Source of the DNA: DASPTH01 sp035623515
GTDB lineage: Bacteria; Actinomycetota; Acidimicrobiia; IMCC26256; DASPTH01
Length of the DNA: 15,225 nucleotides
Assembly: GCA_035623515.1 (NCBI GenBank)
Contig: DASPTH010000418.1
Span: 1 to 15,225, forward strand
Reading direction: 5' to 3'
Position numbers and translations under genes: made by a program. The first letter of the stretch is position 1. Every line of letters starts with the position of its first letter. Below are positions 1-7,163 of the stretch, one piece after another. The notes below the pieces were generated by a model. The model was not told where the DNA came from and searched no databases. It saw only the letters and a list, made by a program, of their open reading frames with translations.

Positions 1-269
1 CCGAAGTCGGTGCCCTTGGCCACGAAGTCGGTCTCGGCGGTGAGCTCCACGATCGCGCCGACGCCGCCTTCGACGAGCACTTCCACCGCGCCGTCCTCCG
101 CCGCCCGCCCGGCTCGCTTCTGCGCACCGGCGAGGCCCTTCTTGCGGAGCCAGTCCTTTGCCTGCTCCATGTCGGCGCCGGTCTCCTCCAACGCGCGCTT
201 GCAGTCCATCATCCCGGCACCGGTGGCCTTGCGCAGCTCGGCCACGAGCTTCGCGGGCACCTCAGCCAT
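1..269 (-). CDS. tsf: Elongation factor Ts, N-terminal part (runs off window)
   Basis: EF-Ts is the guanine-nucleotide exchange factor that recycles EF-Tu-GDP during translation elongation. Only the first 89 codons are present. The protein begins MAEVPAKLVAELRKATGAG, the usual N-terminal UBA-like domain with the LR..TGAG.M.CK pattern at about residues 12-24. It reaches the TDFVAK motif at residues 80-85, which in the family contacts EF-Tu. The ATG at 269 is preceded by GGAGGTGA on the minus strand, and the start lies inside the last codons of rpsB: the two genes overlap by 8 nt (262-269). The ribosome-binding site is therefore inside rpsB, so translational coupling is likely. rpsB-tsf is the universal bacterial order. 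Identification is secure; the rest lies beyond base 1. Confidence 0.97.
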   Translation of the reverse strand, partial: MAEVPAKLVAELRKATGAGMMDCKRALEETGADMEQAKDWLRKKGLAGAQKRAGRAAEDGAVEVLVEGGVGAIVELTAETDFVAKGTDF

Positions 270-1239
270 CGGTGGTCACCTCCCCCGCCGCCTCCGCCGG
301 CGCCGGAGCCTCGGGCTGCTGCTCGGCGCCGATGGCGGAGCCGTCCGGGGCCGTCGCGGCGCGGAGTCGCGCCTCGCGCTCGCGCTGAGCGGCCGCGGCC
401 ACCTGGCGCGCGGCGCGCTGCTCCTCGTCCTTCTGTGCCTGCTCCTCCGGCGTGCGCTGGACGATCGGGACCGGGATCTCCGGCTTGGCGTCCTCGGCCT
501 TGGTGCCGGGTCGCGCGTGCTTGCGCTGGTCGAGCCAGCGTCCCTCGATGACCGCCTCCGCGACGATCCGGCACATCAGATTGGCGGAGCGGATCGCGTC
601 GTCGTTGCCCGGGATCACGTAGTCGATCAGATCCGGGTCGCAATTGGTGTCGACGACGGCAATCACCGGGATCCCGAGGCGGTTCGCCTCGGTGACCGCG
701 ATGTGCTCCTTCTTCGTGTCGATCACGAAGATGGCGTCGGGCGGGCGTTCGAGGTTCCGGATCCCGCCCAGGTTCCGCTCGAGCTTCGCGAGCTCGCGCT
801 TCACCTTCAGGCCTTCCTTCTTGATCATCTGGTCGGTCTCGCCCGACGCGACGAGCTGCTCGAGCTCGCGGAGCTTGGCCACCCGAGCGTGCACGGTCTG
901 GAAGTTGGTGAGCATGCCGCCCAGCCATCGGTAGTTCACGTACGGGGAGTGGGCGCGGTCGGCCTGCTTCTGGATGGGCTCCTGCGCCTGTTTCTTCGTG
1001 CCCACGAAGAGGACGATGCCGCCGCCCTCCGCCAGGCCCCGCACGAATCGGTACGCGGTGTCGATGCGTTCGAGCGTCTGCTGCAGGTCGATGATGTAGA
1101 TGCCGTTGCGCTCGCCGAAGATGAACCGCTTCATCTTCGGGTTCCAGCGGCGGGTCTGGTGACCGAAGTGGACCCCGGCCTCCAGCAGGTTCTTCATCGT
1201 GACGACCGCGGTGGTCTCCCGAGTCATGGTCTCGGCCAC
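262..1239 (-). CDS. rpsB: 30S ribosomal protein S2
   Basis: S2 is a late-assembling small-subunit protein needed for docking of S1-type proteins and for initiation. The 325-residue product has the S2 signatures: VHFGHQTRRWNPKM at residues 23-36, GIYIIDLQQT at 46-55, LFVGTKKQA at 77-85, and the second signature around 168-204 (DAIFVIDTKKEHIAVTEANR). The core ends near residue 238. An 85-residue tail rich in Ala, Glu, Gln and Arg follows; it is longer than the usual roughly 240-residue protein, and tails of this type are common in Actinobacteria. I chose the GTG at 1239 because AAAGGA sits 5 nt upstream. An in-frame ATG at 1227 has no obvious ribosome-binding site. Its end overlaps tsf by 8 nt. 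A leader of about 200 bases separates it from the hydroxylase gene upstream, so it probably has its own promoter. Confidence 0.97.
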   Translation of the reverse strand: MAETMTRETTAVVTMKNLLEAGVHFGHQTRRWNPKMKRFIFGERNGIYIIDLQQTLERIDTAYRFVRGLAEGGGIVLFVGTKKQAQEPIQKQADRAHSPYVNYRWLGGMLTNFQTVHARVAKLRELEQLVASGETDQMIKKEGLKVKRELAKLERNLGGIRNLERPPDAIFVIDTKKEHIAVTEANRLGIPVIAVVDTNCDPDLIDYVIPGNDDAIRSANLMCRIVAEAVIEGRWLDQRKHARPGTKAEDAKPEIPVPIVQRTPEEQAQKDEEQRAARQVAAAAQREREARLRAATAPDGSAIGAEQQPEAPAPAEAAGEVTTDG

Positions 1240-1436
1240 GGTGGTCCTTTCTGTGCTCGCAGCCCGCGAGGCCGGCGTGCGCCGGGCTCGGGCCTGCTCC
1301 TCGGTTGTTCCTCCGCCCGCCGGCACCCCGCCAGGGGCGACCGTGGAGACGCGGGCGTGCGAGATCCCGAACGAGACGCTCGGGTCGGCGGACAGTGTAG
1401 TGGCCGGCTCCCGACCTCGGACCGGCGATCGGCCGG
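1240..1436 (-). promoter_or_regulatory. rpsB leader region with candidate -10 box
   Basis: This 197-base stretch between the molybdenum-hydroxylase stop and rpsB has no gene of its own that I can support. On the minus strand a TACACT hexamer (1399 down to 1394) would serve as a -10 box and give an rpsB leader of roughly 150 nt. No convincing -35 box lies 16-18 bases upstream, so the promoter call is weak. A perfect 7-bp inverted repeat (arms 1420-1426 and 1432-1438, 5-base loop) overlaps the stop codon of the upstream gene and could end its transcript, but no T-run follows it. A long leader would suit autoregulation by S2, which is known for rpsB-tsf operons in other bacteria; nothing specific for it is visible here. 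Confidence 0.35.
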
Positions 1437-3773
1437 TCAGGACGCTGCGCGCGCCTCCGCCTCGCGGATCGCGCGGAGGACGCTCGCGGGCGTGAGGGGC
1501 TGGTCCGTCAGCACCGCGCCGAGGTGCGCGACCGCGTCGGCGACGGCGTTGAACACTGCGGCGGGCGCCCCGATGGCGCCGCCCTCCCCCATGCCCTTGA
1601 AACCGCCCGGTCGCGCCGACGGGGTCTGGAGGTGGCCGTACTCCATCACCGCGACATCGGAGGCGGTCGGGAGCAGGTAGTCGAGGAACGTGGTGGTGGT
1701 GGGGTTGCCGTCGCGGTCGTACACGAAGTGCTCGAGCAGGACGCCGCCGATGCCCTGGACGACGCCGCCGGCGATCTGGCCCTCGACGACGCTCGGGTTG
1801 ATGAGCGCCCCGCAGTCCTCGCTCACGATGTAGCGCAGCAGCGTGACGAGGCCGGTGTGCGGGTCGACCTCGCAGGTGCAGACGTGGGCCGCGTTCGACC
1901 ACGTGGGGCCCTCGGTAGTGAAGCGCGACGCGATCTCGAGGCCGGGCGGCACGCCGTCGGGAAGCTCCCGAGGGCGCAGGTACGCGAGCTCGGCGATCTC
2001 CGCCAGCGTCTTGCGGGCCGCGGGCGTGCCGCGGACCGAGACCACGCCGTCCTCCACGTCGAGGTCGTCCGCCGACGCCTCGAGCATGTGTGCGGCGATC
2101 TGGACGATGCGCTCGCGCATCTCGAGCGCCGCCTGGCGGGCCGCGCCGCCGCCGAACACCGCGTTGCGGCTCCCGCCGGTCGTGGCACCGACCGGCGCGG
2201 TCGCGGTGTCGCCGAACAGCACCTCGACGTCGTCGACGTCGACGCCGAGGTACTCGGCGGTCACCTGGGCGATGATCGTCTCCATGCTGTGGCCCTGCGA
2301 GTTGACCCCGCTCATCACCTGGACGGCGCCGCTCGGGTCGATGCGGATCGTGGCCGACTCGGTGATGCCCACGCCGAAGCCCCCGGCCGTGGGCTCGACG
2401 TAGACCGCGATCCCGACGCCGAGACACCGACCCTCGGCGCGCGCGCCGGCCTGCTCCCGGCGGAACGCGTCGTAGTCGAGCATGGCGACCGCCTGCTCGA
2501 GGGTCTCGGCGGGGGTGATGCGGTCGAAGGTGGCCCCCGTCGTCGTGCGGTACGGGAGGTCGTCCTGGCGGACGATGTTGCGCCGGCGCAACTCCAGCGG
2601 GTCGACCCGGGCGCGGCGAGCGGCGATGTCGAGCATGATCTCGCGCGCGACGGTCTCCATCATCCACGGGCCGCGGTACGCGCCGCGCCGCGACGTGTTC
2701 GTGATGACGCTCGTACTCGAGCCGCCCATCTTCCCCACCTTGTACGGGCCCGGGAGGAAGCGCAGGATGCTCGCACCGCCGCCACCGGTGGAGTAGGCCC
2801 CGACGTCGTCGATGTGCTCGACCTGCATGGCGACGATCGTCGCGTCGGCGTCGAGCGCGATCGACACCTCGGCCTCCTCGGCGCGGGAGTGCGGGGCCGC
2901 GACGAGGTTCTCGTACCGGTCCTCGGACCACTTCACGGGGCGGGCCAGCACGCGCGCCGCCAGCGACAGCGCCGTCTCCTCCCGACCGACGTTGATCTTC
3001 TGGCCGAACGCGCCGCCGACGTCGGGCACGATCACGTGGACCTTGTTCGTGGCGAGGCCGAGGATGTGTGCGAAGTGATCGCGCGCCGAGTGCGCGCCCT
3101 GGCTCGAGATCCACACCGTCATCTCTCCGCGCGCGGGATCCCAGCTCGCGAGCGCGCCTCGAGTCTCCATGGGCACAGCGATGTACCGGTGCTGACGGAT
3201 CGTCTCGGTGACGACGTGGGCGGCACCGTCGAACGCGACCGCGAGCCCCGGGTCGTCCGGCGACGTCGTGGTGCGGGCGACGTTCGAATCGAGCTCGGGG
3301 TGCACCCGCTCGCTCGGGTTGTCGACGGCGGCCCAGAGGTCGAGCACGGGTGGGCGTGGCTCGTAGTCGACGTTCACGAGCTCGCACGCGTCCTCGGCGA
3401 GGGCGCGCGTCTCCGCGACCACGAGCACGAGGGGGTCGCCCACGAAGCACACGACGCCGCGCGCGAGGGGACGCGCGCCCAACGGCCCCGCGTCGAGCGT
3501 GTCGGGGTCGGCGGCGGGCGCGAGGTCGTCGAGGGTGTAGACCGCGAGCACGCCCGGGGAACGCGCGGCGTCGGCGACGTCGATCCCGCGGACCGACGCA
3601 CGAGCGTGAGGGCTGCGCACGAAGGCGGCATGGACCATGCCGGGAACTGCGACGTCGTCGGTGTAACGACCGCGCCCGGTGAGGAAACGGGGATCTTCCT
3701 TGCGCGCCACACGCGCCCCGACGAATCGTCCCGCTTCGACCTCGACGAGGTCGGAGTGCAGGGTTTGCGCCAT
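1437..3773 (-). CDS. Molybdenum hydroxylase large subunit (CoxL / xanthine dehydrogenase family)
   Basis: This is a 778-residue molybdopterin-cytosine-dinucleotide-binding subunit of the aldehyde oxidase/xanthine dehydrogenase/CO dehydrogenase family. Such enzymes hydroxylate a substrate with water-derived oxygen and pass electrons to FeS and FAD subunits. An N-terminal hammerhead domain (about 20-140, starting at GARVARKEDPRFLTGRGRYT) precedes the cofactor domains (about 165-400 and 430-690). Visible motifs are GGAFGQK at 253-259, GAYRGPW at 364-370 and GMGEGGAIG at about 727-735, where Glu730 matches the catalytic glutamate. The loop reads AYRGPW, not the AYRCSFR of form I CO dehydrogenase, so it is probably not an aerobic CO oxidase; the substrate is unknown. 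The length is normal and the gene looks intact. No small FeS or medium FAD subunit lies beside it. It starts 16 nt after the propeller gene, probably in the same operon, with GGGTAGG as a modest ribosome-binding site. Confidence 0.9.
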   Translation of the reverse strand: MAQTLHSDLVEVEAGRFVGARVARKEDPRFLTGRGRYTDDVAVPGMVHAAFVRSPHARASVRGIDVADAARSPGVLAVYTLDDLAPAADPDTLDAGPLGARPLARGVVCFVGDPLVLVVAETRALAEDACELVNVDYEPRPPVLDLWAAVDNPSERVHPELDSNVARTTTSPDDPGLAVAFDGAAHVVTETIRQHRYIAVPMETRGALASWDPARGEMTVWISSQGAHSARDHFAHILGLATNKVHVIVPDVGGAFGQKINVGREETALSLAARVLARPVKWSEDRYENLVAAPHSRAEEAEVSIALDADATIVAMQVEHIDDVGAYSTGGGGASILRFLPGPYKVGKMGGSSTSVITNTSRRGAYRGPWMMETVAREIMLDIAARRARVDPLELRRRNIVRQDDLPYRTTTGATFDRITPAETLEQAVAMLDYDAFRREQAGARAEGRCLGVGIAVYVEPTAGGFGVGITESATIRIDPSGAVQVMSGVNSQGHSMETIIAQVTAEYLGVDVDDVEVLFGDTATAPVGATTGGSRNAVFGGGAARQAALEMRERIVQIAAHMLEASADDLDVEDGVVSVRGTPAARKTLAEIAELAYLRPRELPDGVPPGLEIASRFTTEGPTWSNAAHVCTCEVDPHTGLVTLLRYIVSEDCGALINPSVVEGQIAGGVVQGIGGVLLEHFVYDRDGNPTTTTFLDYLLPTASDVAVMEYGHLQTPSARPGGFKGMGEGGAIGAPAAVFNAVADAVAHLGAVLTDQPLTPASVLRAIREAEARAAS

Positions 3774-3789
3774 TGTTGGAGCCTACCCA

Positions 3790-4872
3790 TCACGGCACGC
3801 GCCACAATTCGACGCAGTTGGGTTCGGTGATGCGCAGCGCCACGAGCATCCGCGTGCTCCGGCCCAGGCGCACGGCGTCGGACGGGAACCCGTCGAAGTC
3901 GCGTGGATCGGCACGCGCGACGACACGGCCCGAGACGCGATCGAGCACGAAGAGCTCACCGGAGAAGGTCCTGACGACGACGCGGCGCGGGAACAGCACC
4001 ACCCGCGCGTCGATCACGCGCTGCCTGAGCGACCGCGTCCACCGGGCGCTCCCGGTGCGCGGGTCGAGCGCGAAGACGTCGCCGATCTGGTCGACGAAGA
4101 CGACGTCGTGGCGGTCGACCGCGGGGATCCCGCCGGAGAACGAGGCGGGCGCCCGCACGGCCCAGCGGGCCCGGCCGGTGACGACGTCGAGGTCGGCCAC
4201 CCACGCCGAGAAGTGACCGTTGCCGGTGGCGATGAACGCATGGTCCCCTCGGAGCCCCGGGGCGGCGGTGAAGAGGCCGACGTCCTGTGTCCATCGCAAC
4301 GCACCGGTCGCGAGATCGAGTCCGCGGACGGCGGGAGCAGGCGCCTCCTCCCAAGCCGCAACCACGATCGCCGCGCGCCGGTCGACGCGCGACGCCGTCA
4401 AGAGTTGGCCGTCGTAGCGGACCGACCACTTCGGCGTGCCGTCGAAGGCGCCGAAGGCACGCAGGGTTCCCTGGTGGTCGCCGGCGAGCGCGGTCGCGCC
4501 GCCGAGCGCGACCGACGTGATCTCGCCGTCCATGGGCTGTTCCCACAGGACGCGGCCGTCGCCCCGCGCGAGCGCGACCACGCGACCGGTCGCGCCGACG
4601 AGCACCAAACTCTTGGTGATGGCCGGGTTGCCTTCGCCCGTGCCTTCGACCCTCGTCTCCCAGAGCGTGGTCCCGTGGCGGCCGAGCGATCGGACATAGC
4701 CGGCGTCGGAGACGACGACTGCACCCTGAGCGTCGCTGGCGAGTCCCCACGGCCCGCCGTGCAGCACACTCGTCCAGATCGGCGGCTCCCACGGCGGCTG
4801 CGCGCGCGCCGGCACCGGCGTCGCGAACGCGAGCGCCACCACGCACGCGAACACGAAGACTCGGAGCCTCAC
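3790..4872 (-). CDS. Secreted PQQ-type beta-propeller repeat protein
   Basis: The 360-residue product opens with a basic, hydrophobic signal peptide (about residues 1-24, cut after PARA), so it should act outside the membrane. The mature part is built of blades with the pattern of PQQ-like and BamB-like propellers: a strand, then D..TG..RW or D.R.G..LW. Examples are at 104-110 (GDGRVLW), 143-149 (FDGTPKW), 186-194 followed by LRW, 228-237 (LDVVTGRARW) and 270-278 (DPRTGSARW). I see no PQQ ligand set or catalytic domain, so an enzyme role is not supported; scaffold or binding roles are open. The GTG at 4872 forms GTGA with the stop of the upstream M23/lipase gene (4-nt overlap), indicating translational coupling. 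The molybdenum hydroxylase follows 16 nt downstream. The actinobacterial M23-rpsB neighbourhood does not normally contain this gene. Confidence 0.85.
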   Translation of the reverse strand: MRLRVFVFACVVALAFATPVPARAQPPWEPPIWTSVLHGGPWGLASDAQGAVVVSDAGYVRSLGRHGTTLWETRVEGTGEGNPAITKSLVLVGATGRVVALARGDGRVLWEQPMDGEITSVALGGATALAGDHQGTLRAFGAFDGTPKWSVRYDGQLLTASRVDRRAAIVVAAWEEAPAPAVRGLDLATGALRWTQDVGLFTAAPGLRGDHAFIATGNGHFSAWVADLDVVTGRARWAVRAPASFSGGIPAVDRHDVVFVDQIGDVFALDPRTGSARWTRSLRQRVIDARVVLFPRRVVVRTFSGELFVLDRVSGRVVARADPRDFDGFPSDAVRLGRSTRMLVALRITEPNCVELWRVP

Positions 4873-6692
4873 CGCGCCGTGCTCCCGAGGGCCGCACCTG
4901 CGAGGTCGCCACCGAGGTGCGAGAGGCGGCTGATCACCACGGGTGCGATCGCGCCGCGCAGCGCGGTACCGAGATCGACACAGGGCGGTGCGCGTCCTTC
5001 GAGCGCCGCCCGCACCGCGCGCAGCGCTGCGGGATCCTCGACGATCGCGGAGTGCTCGCTGGCGTTGTCGACTGCGACGGTCGTTTCGTGCGCGCCCCGG
5101 AGCGAGATGTTGGTGGCGGGCACGACGACGTCCTCGGTGGCCCCGATCGACGTGAAGTCGATGTGCTCGGGTACGCCGCTCGCCTGGATCTCGCGGATCG
5201 TGGGCGATCGCTCCGACAACTGTTGGACGGCCGTGGCGCTGGGCGGAGGGAACGACGGCAGGAGCCGGGCGACGCCGTCGAGCGCGCGCTCCCCGACCGA
5301 CGAGGAGCGGATCTGTGCTCCCGCCGTCGCGAGCGGCGCGCCCTCGTGGGGCGACGACAACGTGACGACCGTGCCGAGTGGCGGGAACGTCGGGTCCTGC
5401 GGGTGGTAGTCGTCCTGCAGGAAGCGGTCCACGACGACGCCACCCTGGGAGTGCGCGATGAGATCGACCTCGCGGCCGGGCTGCTCGCGCTGCATCGCGC
5501 GCAGCTGCTCGGCGAGCCGTTGCGCGGCGACGGGGATGCTGCCGTAGGTGTCGGCCTCCGTGTACGCCCCGCCGTCGGCTGCGTACGAGAAGTACCGGAC
5601 CTCGCCTTCGTCGGTGTGGTAGCCGAGCGCGGCGACGTCGAGCGCGACCGTCGGCCCGCGGTCGCCGGCAAGGCCGGAGCTGTTGATGCCGGCGACCACC
5701 ATCACTCGGTGGGTGGAACCGCCGGTGCCGTCGGCCGGCGGCGCGTCGTCGGTGCAGTCGGCGAACTCGGCGTCGACGAAGCGGCGACCGATCGCCACGA
5801 TGTCGAGCGCGAGCATGCCGCTCGGCGTCTGGGCCAGCGCCCGGGCGAACGCCGCCGGTACGGCGCGCAGCCGGGCGACGAGGTCGTGCAGCGGGGCGCG
5901 GAGCCCCTCGAGCACCGCCGACGGCACGGCGGTGAAGGTGTCGAGAGAGCGGAGCCCCGCGTCGAGCGCCTCGCCGCCTCGGTCCCCGACCCACGCACCG
6001 ACGTCACAACCCGCGCTGACCAGGCCACCGACGACCGGGATGCCGTCGCCGCAGCCACCGTCGTCGGCCGCCGGTGCACCCGCACCGTCGCTCGGCTCCG
6101 GGAGGTGGAGCGAGAGCCGGAGCTCGCGGCTCTCGTCGGCAGCCGTCCACGCGGACTCGGAGGGTTCGGCAGCCGGCACGAGGCGGACCAGGGCGGTGAG
6201 GTCGTCGACCCGGAACAGCTGCATCGGGTCGACGTACTGGTCGCCCACGCGCACCCCGAAGTGCAGGACGGTCCCGTCGTGGTCGGTACCGCTGCCGCCG
6301 GTCGTGCCGACCACTTCGCCTCGCGCGACGCTCTGCCCCTCGCGCACGGCCACCGTCGCGAGGAACGAGTAGGACGTGCGGACGTCGCCGGCATGGGTGA
6401 CGGTGACGTGCAGCGTGCCGGCGACGCTGCCCGCGAACGTGACGACGCCGTCGTTGGCGGCACGGACCGCCGTGCTCGGAGCCGCGGCGAAGTCGACGCC
6501 CCGATGACCCGGGCCGTACGCGGACGTCGGTTGGCGGAACGGCACGACCACCTGCCCGTCGACCGGTCGGAGCCACACCGCGAGCTGCGGCGGCGCCGCG
6601 GCACGGCCCGGCACCGCGGTTGCGGCGATCGCGGACACGCACGCGGCGACGCAGACCGCGACGCGCGCGGCGCGTCGATGAAAGGAGCTCAT
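4869..6692 (-). CDS. Secreted fusion: M23-type peptidase domain plus alpha/beta-hydrolase (lipase-like) domain
   Basis: The 607-residue protein has a signal peptide (about 1-32, ending GRAAA). An M23/LytM-like domain follows at about 45-160, with GHRGVD (His63, Asp67) and LHFGVR (His144). In LytM terms the three zinc ligands are kept, but the catalytic first His of HxH is Val142, as in the LHWG-type M23 proteins often found beside actinobacterial rpsB. Peptidase activity is therefore doubtful. A linker (about 161-325) leads to an alpha/beta-hydrolase domain: VVAGINSSG at 332-340, nucleophile elbow AHSQGG at 413-418 (Ser415), and likely acid and base Asp521 (ATEDVVVP) and His547 (SEHSAI). The triad looks complete, so an esterase or lipase is plausible; the substrate is unknown. 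I chose the ATG at 6692 because GGGGGTG lies just upstream; an ATG at 6704 has no ribosome-binding site. It is the first gene of the operon with the propeller and hydroxylase. Confidence 0.88.
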   Translation of the reverse strand: MSSFHRRAARVAVCVAACVSAIAATAVPGRAAAPPQLAVWLRPVDGQVVVPFRQPTSAYGPGHRGVDFAAAPSTAVRAANDGVVTFAGSVAGTLHVTVTHAGDVRTSYSFLATVAVREGQSVARGEVVGTTGGSGTDHDGTVLHFGVRVGDQYVDPMQLFRVDDLTALVRLVPAAEPSESAWTAADESRELRLSLHLPEPSDGAGAPAADDGGCGDGIPVVGGLVSAGCDVGAWVGDRGGEALDAGLRSLDTFTAVPSAVLEGLRAPLHDLVARLRAVPAAFARALAQTPSGMLALDIVAIGRRFVDAEFADCTDDAPPADGTGGSTHRVMVVAGINSSGLAGDRGPTVALDVAALGYHTDEGEVRYFSYAADGGAYTEADTYGSIPVAAQRLAEQLRAMQREQPGREVDLIAHSQGGVVVDRFLQDDYHPQDPTFPPLGTVVTLSSPHEGAPLATAGAQIRSSSVGERALDGVARLLPSFPPPSATAVQQLSERSPTIREIQASGVPEHIDFTSIGATEDVVVPATNISLRGAHETTVAVDNASEHSAIVEDPAALRAVRAALEGRAPPCVDLGTALRGAIAPVVISRLSHLGGDLAGAALGSTAR

Positions 6693-6751
6693 GGGCACCC
6701 CCATGGTCGGAGCACAACACGACGACGGGGAAGAGCAGGAGAAGTGGGCCG

Positions 6752-6780
6752 ATCGTACCGATCGATGGCAAGGCTGCCAA
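6752..6780 (-). promoter_or_regulatory. Sigma-70-type promoter of the M23/lipase operon, with dyads
   Basis: On the minus strand TTGGCA (6780-6775) and TACGAT (6757-6752) are separated by exactly 17 bases, close to the TTGACA-17-TATAAT consensus and unusual in such GC-rich DNA. It predicts a start near 6745 and a leader of about 50 nt before the ATG at 6692. Two dyads overlie it: TGGCA-AGGC-TGCCA (6766-6779) on the -35 side and CGATCG-TAC-CGATCG (6750-6764) on the -10 side, which could be operator sites or chance. The divergent plus-strand gene begins at 6834. Confidence 0.6.
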
Positions 6781-6833
6781 GGGCTAAATTTTTCGGGCAG
6801 TCCAGGGCCGGTTTCCCAAGGAGAGGAGACGTC

Positions 6834-7127
6834 GTGATCGGTGTCTTCGTGAGCTTCCGTTACGACGGCGACTTCGATCGCGCGCGTGTCGAGAAGGTCG
6901 CGGCCGAAGCACGGGCGATGTTCGAGGGCATGCCCGGGCTCCGGTTGAAGGCGTTCACACTCGACGAAGCGCACGAGCGCGCGACGAACTTCTACCTGTG
7001 GGAATCGGAGGACACGGCGCGCGCGTTCTTCTCGCCGGAACTCGGTGAGCAGGTGACCGGCTTGTACGGCGTGAGCCCGGAGATCGAATTCGTCGAGATC
7101 GCCGAGCTGGTCGACAACGGTCGGTAG
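6834..7127 (+). CDS. Small YdhR-like dimeric alpha/beta-barrel protein (putative monooxygenase)
   Basis: This 97-residue protein resembles the YdhR/ABM-type ferredoxin-like fold: strand MIGVFVSFRY, a helix with ARVEKVAAEARAMFEGMPGL, strand RLKAFTLDE, then FYLWESEDTARAFFSPELGE and VTGLYGVSPEIEFVEIAELV. Family members are dimeric, and some are cofactor-free monooxygenases or stress proteins; no substrate can be read from the sequence. The GTG at 6834 is well supported by AAGGAGAGGAG a few bases upstream. It is transcribed away from the M23/lipase operon and toward the sigma-factor gene, with only 36 nt between the two stops. An AT-rich patch at 6785-6793 (TAAATTTTT) upstream may hold its promoter, but I see no clear -35 box. 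Confidence 0.75.
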   Translation: MIGVFVSFRYDGDFDRARVEKVAAEARAMFEGMPGLRLKAFTLDEAHERATNFYLWESEDTARAFFSPELGEQVTGLYGVSPEIEFVEIAELVDNGR

Positions 7128-7136
7128 GTCGACCGG

Positions 7137-7157
7137 CCGCGCCCGACACGGGCGCGG
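7137..7157. terminator. Bidirectional hairpin between convergent genes
   Basis: A perfect 9-bp inverted repeat, CCGCGCCCG (7137-7145) and CGGGCGCGG (7149-7157), with a 3-base ACA loop, lies between the stop of the YdhR-like gene (7127) and the stop of the sigma-factor gene (7164). The stem is pure G/C. A T-tract is missing on both sides, as is common for actinobacterial terminators. Its place between two convergent stops is what supports the call. Confidence 0.65.
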
Positions 7158-7163
7158 TTCCCG

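Noticed and set aside
1420..1438. Intrinsic terminator after the molybdenum hydroxylase
   Set aside because: The 7-bp dyad is perfect but overlaps the stop codon and has no T-run; it is kept only as a note in the rpsB leader entry.
1240..3450. Upstream extension of the rpsB frame through the hydroxylase gene
   Set aside because: The extension is an out-of-frame reading of the hydroxylase gene; S2 homology and the ribosome-binding site fix the start at 1239.
1437..3773. Aerobic CO dehydrogenase large subunit
   Set aside because: The active-site loop is AYRGPW and not the AYRCSFR of form I CoxL, and coxM and coxS are absent.
1524..3830. Plus-strand open frame of 768 codons opposite the molybdenum hydroxylase
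   Set aside because: It is an antisense shadow caused by high GC in the third codon position; it has no domain pattern, while the minus strand encodes a clear enzyme.
4917..6833. Long plus-strand extension upstream of the YdhR-like gene
   Set aside because: The frame is open by composition only. The ribosome-binding site and family similarity place the real start at 6834.
6693..6833. Cyclic-di-AMP (ydaO-type) riboswitch upstream of the M23 gene
   Set aside because: Such riboswitches often precede actinobacterial cell-wall hydrolases, but the predicted leader here is only about 50 nt and shows none of the conserved elements I could recognise.
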